Shown piece after piece: positions 1-6,231 of a stretch of DNA of 57,930 bases (position 1 is its first letter; every line of letters starts with the position of its first letter). The notes below the pieces were generated by a model. It saw only the letters and a list, made by a program, of their open reading frames with translations, was not told the DNA's origin and searched no databases. The DNA comes from a virus. Location: the IMG/VR virus record IMGVR_UViG_3300044949_002606, positions 1-57,930 of that record; one strand, 5' to 3'. A program made the position numbers and the translations under genes.

Positions 1-60
1 GTTTCTCAACTACATCTACAACATATCCACCCAGACAAGCGGCTTGTTGCCGATGGTGGG
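1..60. repeat. Left copy of the 60 bp terminal direct repeat
   Basis: Bases 1-60 are identical to bases 57871-57930. One reading frame starting at 57095 continues through this repeat and ends at the stop at 86-88, so the repeat joins the two ends into a circle. It may be an assembly overlap from a circular or circularly permuted genome. A real 60 bp terminal redundancy is less likely because it would cut a gene. Confidence 0.95.
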
Positions 61-88
61 GCAGGCGCAATTCATCTGGACACCGTAA
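1..88 (+). CDS. C-terminal end of a receptor-type structural protein whose start is at 57095
   Basis: Reading from base 2 the frame continues the gene that begins at 57095 and ends with TAA at 86-88, after the residues GQAQFIWTP. Removing one copy of the 60 bp terminal repeat gives a 287-residue protein. The next gene follows after nine bases with an AAGGA ribosome site at about 87-91. The protein resembles its neighbour at 98-976 along its length, as described at the 57095 entry. Confidence 0.85.
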   Translation, partial: FLNYIYNISTQTSGLLPMVGQAQFIWTP

Positions 89-97
89 GGAATCACC

Positions 98-976
98 ATG
101 CCATTCAGTTCAATGGACGATCTGGTAAACGAGATCACAAGCGGCAAGTTCAACCGCGCCGACTGGAACAAACTCACGGGCGCTCAAGCCTACACGGCGG
201 GACGGTGGTATGACTTCAGCGGACTGGCCGGAACGCCTGTCGCCAACGCCTTTGCGGGCACTGCGCTGGCGTGGAGAACCTGCGACGAAACCACCGGCAA
301 CGGCACGCAGATCTTCGGCCTTCAGCACGGCGGCAACGTCAGCCCAGACACGAAGCACGTCCTGAACGTCGCGGCGCTCACCTCCGTTGCCACGGGCGTT
401 CCGGCGCAGTTGATGCTGGTGGACTTGCAGGGCTACTGGCCCGGTATCACGAACAACAGCGCGGTGGCTCAGACCCTCACCGGCACGCCCAGCCTGCGCT
501 ACGCCAACGGGGCCGGGTGCAGGTTGTTCTGGGCGCAGACGGCTGCAGCGGGCGCCACGGCGCAGAACATCGCGCTGAGCTACAGCAACACCACGCCAAC
601 AGCAGGCAGGGCGCTGCCGGTCACGGTTTCCATGACGGCTTCCGGCATCGTGGGGCACATCAGCCACAGCGGCACGGCGGCCAACAACTACGGCCCATTC
701 CTGCCCCTGGCATCGGGCGACACGGGCGTGTCTACCGTGGCGACGGTTACGTTCTCTGCTGCCAATACCGGCACCGGTGCGCTGTGCCTTGCCCGCCCGC
801 TGCTCACGCTGCCGCTGACCACCGTGTCCGTCGCTGCCGAGCGGGATCTGCTCAACCAACTGCCGAGCCTTCCTCGGGTGATGGACGGTGCCTGCCTCAC
901 GTGGCTCTACTTCGCGGGTGCGGCTGCGGCGGCGTCCACCAACTTCTACGGCGCGGTCGAGGTCGGCTGGGGTTGA
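98..976 (+). CDS. Virion structural protein, paralogue of the gene spanning the ends
   Basis: This 292-residue protein has no signal peptide or membrane segment and is rich in Ala, Thr, Gly and Ser, like phage surface proteins built from beta strands. It aligns by eye with the 287-residue protein immediately upstream. Both begin MPF(S/R)S, both contain a GPF(F/L)PLA block near residue 200, and both end with a (L)PR..DGA.L segment. A tandem duplication is therefore likely. The start is ATG 98, with AAGGA upstream. It sits between the capsid decoration genes and the adaptor module, so a decoration or tail-tip role is an inference. I do not recognise a named family. Confidence 0.8.
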   Translation: MPFSSMDDLVNEITSGKFNRADWNKLTGAQAYTAGRWYDFSGLAGTPVANAFAGTALAWRTCDETTGNGTQIFGLQHGGNVSPDTKHVLNVAALTSVATGVPAQLMLVDLQGYWPGITNNSAVAQTLTGTPSLRYANGAGCRLFWAQTAAAGATAQNIALSYSNTTPTAGRALPVTVSMTASGIVGHISHSGTAANNYGPFLPLASGDTGVSTVATVTFSAANTGTGALCLARPLLTLPLTTVSVAAERDLLNQLPSLPRVMDGACLTWLYFAGAAAAASTNFYGAVEVGWG

Positions 977-984
977 TCGGGCTC

Positions 985-1749
985 ATGGCTCTCAAGACAA
1001 ACACCACGCTCCTGGCGCAGCTTCCGTTGCGCCAGATCGGCGGCTCGCCTGGAACTTTCCGTTCCATGTGGGGGCGTGGCGACCGGATGAACCAGTCCGT
1101 GGGCCAGGGCATCCCGTCCAAGCTGGCGGGCATCCCCTCCGGGCACTTGGCTCCATCGTCGTGGGTGCTGCCGTACAAGCCGGGGGCGATGTCGTCGTTC
1201 ACCAATCTGGTGGTGACGGTCACGCCGGGCACGCTGAACCTCGCGGCGGGCGTTAATATTAACGGCTCTACGACGGTCACGATTACTGTCAACCCGGCAG
1301 ACGGGCAACTGATCGTCTCGGCGGTCGGCTCCACGTCGATCACGTTCAACCTTGCGGGCAACTTGGCTGGTGCCCTGTCCGCATCTGGCAGCACGTCCTT
1401 CTCGTTCACGGTGAACAACGCCACGCTCGGCGCCATCGTTGATGCTATCGGCGCTGCGCTGGTGCAGTTCTCAAACAGTGCCACGATCAGGGCCACGGGA
1501 AATTTGAGCGGCGACATCACACCGTTCACCGAACTCAGCCCGCAAAATTTAGCGGCGGCGGTATGGGAAACGATTGCCGCAGACTTTAACGATCCAGGCA
1601 CGATGGGCAACAAGTTGAACCTTGCAGCATCTGGCGGAGTAGACTACGATACGCTTGCGCAAGCTGTGTGGACCTATGTGAGCCGCACACTCACCTCGGG
1701 CAGCAATGACTGCCTGACCCTCCCCCAGTTCCTGGCTCTGAAAGACTGA
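985..1749 (+). CDS. Virion structural protein of unknown function
   Basis: A 254-residue protein that starts at ATG 985, eight bases after the preceding stop. The open frame extends far upstream, but that part lies over the previous gene and is a shadow. The middle (about residues 70-165) is Thr/Val/Asn/Ser-rich and looks like beta repeats. The C-terminal part has two AVWE/AVWTY blocks followed by PGTMGNKLN, a pattern I associate with phage tail-associated proteins. Residues 15-60 are Gly/Pro/Met-rich. It belongs to the same co-directional late block. No enzyme motif is visible. Confidence 0.75.
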   Translation: MALKTNTTLLAQLPLRQIGGSPGTFRSMWGRGDRMNQSVGQGIPSKLAGIPSGHLAPSSWVLPYKPGAMSSFTNLVVTVTPGTLNLAAGVNINGSTTVTITVNPADGQLIVSAVGSTSITFNLAGNLAGALSASGSTSFSFTVNNATLGAIVDAIGAALVQFSNSATIRATGNLSGDITPFTELSPQNLAAAVWETIAADFNDPGTMGNKLNLAASGGVDYDTLAQAVWTYVSRTLTSGSNDCLTLPQFLALKD

Positions 1750-1791
1750 TGCTGTGCGCTCTGTAATTTTCAATCAACTCTGGACGCTGTG

Positions 1792-2040
1792 ATGGACGCA
1801 ACTCTTCTCTGGAACACGTTGCTCACCGTTTTGCTGGGCATCGTCGCCTTCTTCATGTCCTCGAAGTTCAAGGAGCTTGACCGACTCAGCGTGCTGCTCA
1901 ACCGCACGCGGGAAGAGGTGGCCCGCGACCATATTACGCGGGCTGAGTTCCGGCAGGACATGAAGCAGCTGATCGAGCGGCTGGACAACCTGAGTCTGAA
2001 ACTAGACGCCTTGCGCGAGCGCAGGGTCAACCCCAACTGA
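1792..2040 (+). CDS. Small membrane protein with a coiled-coil tail
   Basis: An 82-residue protein with one hydrophobic helix at about residues 6-22 (LLWNTLLTVLLGIVAFFM), then a charged helix rich in Leu, Arg and Glu to the end. ATG 1792 follows an in-frame GTG at 1789 and either could start translation. The layout resembles spanin-like or accessory lysis proteins and the small membrane proteins often found near phage tail genes. The true holin-endolysin pair lies elsewhere (8656-9635), so a lysis role is only a possibility. Confidence 0.65.
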   Translation: MDATLLWNTLLTVLLGIVAFFMSSKFKELDRLSVLLNRTREEVARDHITRAEFRQDMKQLIERLDNLSLKLDALRERRVNPN

Positions 2041-2059
2041 GATCACAAGGAGCGTCGCA

Positions 2060-2320
2060 ATGGCTTGCAAGTACGTTAAAGAATTCGACTTCGGTCCGCA
2101 GAAGACCTACGTGAAGGGCTACGCCCGTGGGGGCGCGGCCAGCTGCGGCATGGCCAAGGGCGGGTACGCCATGGGCGGCGCCGCGGCGGCCAAGGTCGGC
2201 CGGGTGATGGGTGAGTACAAGGCCGGCGAGCTGCACTCGGGCAGCAAGGCGGGTCCCGTGGTCAAGAACCCCAAGCAAGCCGTCGCCATCGCGCTGAGCG
2301 AGGCGCGGCGCAAGAAGTGA
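2060..2320 (+). CDS. DUF6496-like small basic phage protein
   Basis: An 86-residue protein. Its first half is Gly/Ala-rich with YARGGA, AKGGYAMGG and related turns. Its second half carries KVGRVMGEYKAGELHSG and NPKQAVAIALSEARRKK, which match the conserved pattern of the DUF6496 family from memory. An AAGGAG ribosome site lies before ATG 2060. The family is common in phage genomes but its function is unknown. The ARGG motif recurs in several other late proteins here. The gene ends just before a strong promoter that restarts transcription for the adaptor module. Confidence 0.75.
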   Translation: MACKYVKEFDFGPQKTYVKGYARGGAASCGMAKGGYAMGGAAAAKVGRVMGEYKAGELHSGSKAGPVVKNPKQAVAIALSEARRKK

Positions 2321-2330
2321 TGAGCGGCGG

Positions 2331-2359
2331 TTGCCGCCGTGGTGCAAAAAGGCTATAAT
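2331..2359 (+). promoter_or_regulatory. Sigma70-like late promoter P1
   Basis: TTGCCG at 2331-2336 and a perfect TATAAT at 2354-2359 are separated by exactly 17 bp. The bases after the -10 (TCACCC) match those after the promoters at 9624 and 52594. It drives the adaptor gene at 2422. The 62-base leader contains GCGCGCTGCAACCAGC, closely matched in the leader of promoter P2. Confidence 0.85.
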
Positions 2360-2421
2360 TCACCCGTTCGGGCGCGCTGCAACCAGCCGCCGTCTTGCCG
2401 CCCGGTGAACACGAGGTAAAG

Positions 2422-3414
2422 ATGGCGTATTCTGGCGTAGTAGGCGAAACAACATTCAACGCGATGAAGGTGGTGGACCACGCCTTCAGGCGTTGCCGCC
2501 TGCCCGCGCAGGTCATCACCTCGGAGATGCAGACCTACGCGCTGGAGGCGCTGCACCTGATGCTGGCCGACCTGGCCAACCCGCGGCCCCCGAGCTGGTG
2601 CATCGAGCGGCAGGTGTACCCGCTGTACCAAGGACAGCCGCTTGTCACGTTGGCCGCGGGCACCGTGGCGGTGCTGAACGCCAACCTGCGCACGATGCAG
2701 GAGCTGACCGGCGTCACCGTCACCACCAGCACCGCGTACACCGTCGACTTCAACGCGCAGGACGGCGGCGTCGGCACTGTGAACTCGGTGGGCGTGAAGT
2801 GGTCGGCCGCGGCGGTCGACCTGACGTTCCAGACCTCGGCCGACGGGCTGGCCTGGACCACGGTCGGCACCCAGACCACCACAGCCGCCGCGGGCGAGTG
2901 GACGTGGTCAGACATCGTGCCCGCCAACGCGGCGCGGTTCTTCCGCTTCACGAGCACGGCGCCTTGGGCGGCGACCGAGGTGTACCTGGGCACGCTGCCG
3001 CAGGAGATCCCGATGGGCGTGCTCAACCGCGACACCTACGTCGCGCAGAGCAACAAGGTGTTCCAGGGGCGTCCGCTCACCTACTGGTTTCAGCGCGACT
3101 TGCCGCGGCCGGTGATGAACCTATGGCCCGCGCCCAACGCTGCGGCCGAGACGCAGCAGCTCATCGTCTGGCGCCAGCGCAACATCATGGACACCGAGAA
3201 CCTGCGCCAGGAGGTCGAGGTGCCGCCGCGGTGGCTGGAGGCGATTGTCAATGGGCTGGCTGCCCGGGTCGGCGCTGAGACGCCCAGCGTGGATGCGGGC
3301 CTTGTGCCGGTGCTGGAGCAGCGAGCGGCAACGTCGCTGCAGCGCGCCTGGGACGGCGACAACGACGGCTCGCCCACGTACATCAACCCCGGCATCGGGT
3401 GCTACACGCGATGA
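2422..3414 (+). CDS. Head-to-tail adaptor, P22 gp4-like, with an inserted discoidin-like domain
   Basis: A 330-residue protein. The N-terminal part (about 1-95) holds helices around LEALHLMLADLANPRPP. The C-terminal part (about 195-330) holds NRDTYVAQSNK, GRPLTYWF, NLWPAPN and IVWRQRNIMD, the pattern of P22 gp4-like adaptors that bind the portal and extend the tail. Between them, about residues 100-190 read as a beta domain (VKWSAAAVDLTFQTSADG, AARFFRFTS) resembling an F5/8 type C domain. ATG 2422 has GAGG upstream; the longer in-frame opening lies in the leader of P1 and is not used. The stop overlaps the next start (ATGA). Confidence 0.75.
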   Translation: MAYSGVVGETTFNAMKVVDHAFRRCRLPAQVITSEMQTYALEALHLMLADLANPRPPSWCIERQVYPLYQGQPLVTLAAGTVAVLNANLRTMQELTGVTVTTSTAYTVDFNAQDGGVGTVNSVGVKWSAAAVDLTFQTSADGLAWTTVGTQTTTAAAGEWTWSDIVPANAARFFRFTSTAPWAATEVYLGTLPQEIPMGVLNRDTYVAQSNKVFQGRPLTYWFQRDLPRPVMNLWPAPNAAAETQQLIVWRQRNIMDTENLRQEVEVPPRWLEAIVNGLAARVGAETPSVDAGLVPVLEQRAATSLQRAWDGDNDGSPTYINPGIGCYTR

Positions 3415-3719
3415 GCCGGTTCATCGACCCCGCGGGCCAGCCCACCTACGGGCTCGGCATCTGCGCCCGCTGCTCGCGCAAGTTCCGGCTGGCCGAGCTG
3501 AACCCGGACGCCAACTACCCCAACCTCATGGTGTGCCGTGAGGACAGCGACGACTACGATCCGTACCGCCTGGCCGCCAAGCGCGAGGACCAGGTGGTGT
3601 TGCCTTTCGTGCGGCCGGATACCCCCGTGACCACCAACCCGTCGGGCCTCATCACGCAGGACGGGACGCAGTTCGTCATCTCAGAAGACGGCCAGCGGTT
3701 CATCTACTTGGTGGACTGA
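3411..3719 (+). CDS. Small phage protein with an N-terminal zinc-ribbon-like CxxC
   Basis: A 102-residue protein coupled to the adaptor by an ATGA overlap. Residues about 17-45 hold ICARCSRKF and a later Cys (MVCRED), a possible zinc knuckle. The rest is acidic and ends in short beta-prone stretches (GTQFVISEDGQRFIYLVD). It lies between the adaptor and a fibre gene, so a small structural or chaperone role is plausible. No named family is recognised. Confidence 0.7.
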   Translation: MSRFIDPAGQPTYGLGICARCSRKFRLAELNPDANYPNLMVCREDSDDYDPYRLAAKREDQVVLPFVRPDTPVTTNPSGLITQDGTQFVISEDGQRFIYLVD

Positions 3720-3728
3720 GGAAGAGCC

Positions 3729-5033
3729 ATGGCGCAAGTGCCCAGCAATCTGATCCCTACCCGCGTCACCGAGCTGCCGCTGCCGCAGACCTATTCTCCG
3801 CAGGGGTTGCTGCTGTTCGTGCAGGACGGCGTCTCGTACCGCGTCAGCGCGCAGGCGCTCATGCAGGCGCTGGGGCCGGTGAGCTCGGTGGACGCGAGCG
3901 GCGGCACAACGGGCTTGACGTTCAGCGGCGGGCCGATCACCTCCACCGGCGTGCTCACGCTGGGCGGCACACTGAACGTGGCCAACGGCGGCACGGGCGT
4001 TACAACCAGCACGGGTACCGGTAGCACCGTGTTGTCCACCAGCCCGACGCTGGTCACTCCGATCCTCGGCACGCCCACCTCGGTCACGCTGACCAACGGT
4101 ACAGGCTTGCCAATCGGCACAGGAGTCTCTGGGCTGGGTACGGGTGTTGCGACAGCCCTGGCGGTCAACGTAGGCTCTGCAGGCGCTCCCGTGGTGAATG
4201 GCGGGGCTTTGGGTACGCCTTCGTCTGGTACGCTGACCAACGGTACGGGTTTGCCGCTGACCACAGGAGTGACGGGCACACTCCCAATAGCCAACGGCGG
4301 CACCGGCGCCGTGGACGCGCCCGGTGCGCGCGCCAACTTGTCCGCAGCGGTGCTGGGCGCCAACGGCGACATCACCAGCCTCACCGGCGTGACTGGGGGC
4401 ATCAGTTCCCCCGACTTTGTCCAACTAGACACGGCAGCCGCTGCTAGTATTGCGATTGCGAAGCTGCGCTGGAACGTCGACACTGCCACCGCGGCGTTTG
4501 GCATCATTGACGGCACCCAAGAGGTGAACATCGGCCAGCAGATGTACGCGCAGGTGGTGAACGCGGATTCGGTGACGATCACGCGGGGCCAGGCGGTGTA
4601 CTTGTTTGAGGCCACCGGTAACCGCGCTAGCGTCAAGCTCGCCAGCAACGTCGGCGACGCCACCTCCGCCAAGACGCTGGGCCTGGCCGCGCAGAGCATT
4701 GCCCCGAGTGCTATTGGGTTCGTGATGACGCAGGGCGTGCTGGACAAGGTGAACACCGCGGCGTTTGCTGAAGGCACCACGCTGTACCTCGGGGCCACGG
4801 CCGGCTCGCTCACCGCCACCAAGCCCGTCGCCCCCAACCACCTCGTGTACATCGGCGTGGTCGAGCGCGCCAACGCCGGCAACGGCCAGATCTATGTCAA
4901 GCCGCAGAACGGCTACGAGCTGGACGAGATTCATGACGTGTTGATCACGTCGCCGGCCACGGGGCAGGTGCTGACTTACGAAGCGGCCACCGACCTGTGG
5001 AAAAACAGCTACATTGGCGGAGGGGTGTTCTGA
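3729..5033 (+). CDS. Tail fibre-like structural protein 1
   Basis: A 434-residue protein. The first 60 residues are an attachment-like head (LIPTRVTELP, YRVSAQALMQAL). Residues about 60-205 are collagen- or beta-helix-like repeats with NGTGLP, GALGTP and ANGGTG units, typical of phage fibre shafts. The remaining residues form a compact C-terminal domain (GTQEVNIGQQMYAQV, RGQAVYLFEATGNRASVKLA) seen in many phage fibre and structural proteins. It ends with GGGVF, similar to the GGAF end of the protein at 10350. A GGAAGAG ribosome site precedes ATG 3729. Host recognition is inferred. Confidence 0.8.
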   Translation: MAQVPSNLIPTRVTELPLPQTYSPQGLLLFVQDGVSYRVSAQALMQALGPVSSVDASGGTTGLTFSGGPITSTGVLTLGGTLNVANGGTGVTTSTGTGSTVLSTSPTLVTPILGTPTSVTLTNGTGLPIGTGVSGLGTGVATALAVNVGSAGAPVVNGGALGTPSSGTLTNGTGLPLTTGVTGTLPIANGGTGAVDAPGARANLSAAVLGANGDITSLTGVTGGISSPDFVQLDTAAAASIAIAKLRWNVDTATAAFGIIDGTQEVNIGQQMYAQVVNADSVTITRGQAVYLFEATGNRASVKLASNVGDATSAKTLGLAAQSIAPSAIGFVMTQGVLDKVNTAAFAEGTTLYLGATAGSLTATKPVAPNHLVYIGVVERANAGNGQIYVKPQNGYELDEIHDVLITSPATGQVLTYEAATDLWKNSYIGGGVF

Positions 5034-5034
5034 G

Positions 5035-5394
5035 ATGGCGGCTGTTGAGAAACTGATCGACCGCGCATTCGCGCTCCGTGGCGCGGCGCACGCGGCACAT
5101 TGGAAGGCGACCGGCGCCGGCTCGTACGCCCGGCACACGGCTCTGGGCGAGTTCTACGACGGGCTGATTGACGGGCTCGACCGGTACGTCGAGGCACACC
5201 AAGGCACGTTCGGGTTGGTGGGCAAGTTGGCTGCAGACACCGACGACATCGTGGCGCAGATCCGCACCGAGTTGGTGTGGCTCACCGAGCACCGTAGCGA
5301 GGTGGCGCGTGGCGTGCCCGCGCTGGAGAACATCCTGGACGAGCTCGCTGCGTTGCACATGAGCACGCTGTACAAGCTGGAAAATTTGAGGTAA
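5035..5394 (+). CDS. DUF5856-like ferritin-fold phage protein
   Basis: A 119-residue all-helical protein with the pattern AAHAAHWKATGAGSYARH, LGEFYDGLIDGLDRYVEAHQG and a final helix STLYKLENL. From memory this matches DUF5856, a Dps/ferritin-like helical bundle found in phages. The His, Glu and Asp residues expected for a metal site are present, but whether it binds metal or protects DNA is unknown. The start at ATG 5035 lies one base after the fibre stop. Its position between two fibre genes is unexpected for a DNA-protection protein. Confidence 0.7.
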   Translation: MAAVEKLIDRAFALRGAAHAAHWKATGAGSYARHTALGEFYDGLIDGLDRYVEAHQGTFGLVGKLAADTDDIVAQIRTELVWLTEHRSEVARGVPALENILDELAALHMSTLYKLENLR

Positions 5395-5400
5395 CACACC

Positions 5401-6231
5401 ATGGCGCAGAGCGGCTTCACCCCTATCCTAACCTACGCGAGCAACACTGCCGCCAGCGTGCCCTCGGCGGGCAACCTGACCAACAGCGCCAACGGCTCGG
5501 AGCTCGCCGTGAACACGGCCGACCGGCGGTTGTTCACCAAAAACTCCGGCGGCACGGTGGTCGAGCTGGGCACCAACCCGTCGTCGCTGACGATCGCTTC
5601 GCCGTTGGGCGTGGCTTCAGGTGGCACCGGGGCCGCTACGTTTACGGCCAACAACGTCCTGCTCGGCAACGGTACTTCGGCCTTTCAGGCGGTGGCACCA
5701 GGCGCCAACGGCAACGTGCTGACCAGCAACGGCACGACTTGGCAGTCCACTACGCCAGCGGCAGGCGTTTCCTTGAGCGCGGACAACACTTGGACCGGCA
5801 CGCAGACATTCAGCGGCACGTCGGCCAAACTAGCGGCGGTTCTGACAGACGCAGCCGAAGTTGCCACCATCAGCGCCACAGCGGCCACGGGCACGATCAA
5901 CTACGACATCACCACGCAGTCGGTGCTGTACTACACCAGCAACGCCTCGGCCAACTGGACGGTGAACTTCCGCGCATCAAGCGGCACCAGCCTGAACACG
6001 GCGATGAGCACGGGGCAGAGCGTGACGGTGGCGTTCCTTGTGACGCAGGGCGCTACGGCGTACTACAACAACGTGGTGCAGGTGGATGGGTCTTCGGTAA
6101 CGCCCAAGTACCAAGGCGGCACGGCATGGGCGGCAGGTAATGCTTCCAGCATCGACGCCTACGTCTACACCATCGTGAAGACCGGCAGTGCTGCGTTTAC
6201 CGTGTTTGCATCGCAGACGAGGTTTGCATAA
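5401..6231 (+). CDS. Fibre-like structural protein 2
   Basis: A 276-residue protein. The N-terminal SAGNLTNSANGSELAVNTAD and LFTKNSGGTVVELGT resemble the head of phage fibre proteins. ASGGTGAAT and LLGNGTSAFQ are shaft-type repeats, and the C-terminal half is a Ser/Thr-rich beta domain ending SAAFTVFASQTRFA. Its stop overlaps the next ATG by one base (TAATG). It belongs with the fibre group before the lysis genes. The exact role (fibre, decoration or receptor domain) is not visible from sequence. Confidence 0.75.
   Translation: MAQSGFTPILTYASNTAASVPSAGNLTNSANGSELAVNTADRRLFTKNSGGTVVELGTNPSSLTIASPLGVASGGTGAATFTANNVLLGNGTSAFQAVAPGANGNVLTSNGTTWQSTTPAAGVSLSADNTWTGTQTFSGTSAKLAAVLTDAAEVATISATAATGTINYDITTQSVLYYTSNASANWTVNFRASSGTSLNTAMSTGQSVTVAFLVTQGATAYYNNVVQVDGSSVTPKYQGGTAWAAGNASSIDAYVYTIVKTGSAAFTVFASQTRFA

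Noticed and set aside
110-859. Long open frame on the minus strand opposite the first structural gene
   Set aside because: It is a shadow of the gene at 98-976. The composition is Arg/Gly-rich without protein-like order, and the plus-strand gene has a ribosome site and a paralogue.
271-984. Upstream extension of the 985-1749 gene
   Set aside because: The frame is open to 271, but the translation is His/Arg-rich and overlaps a real gene. ATG 985 right after the previous stop is the natural start.
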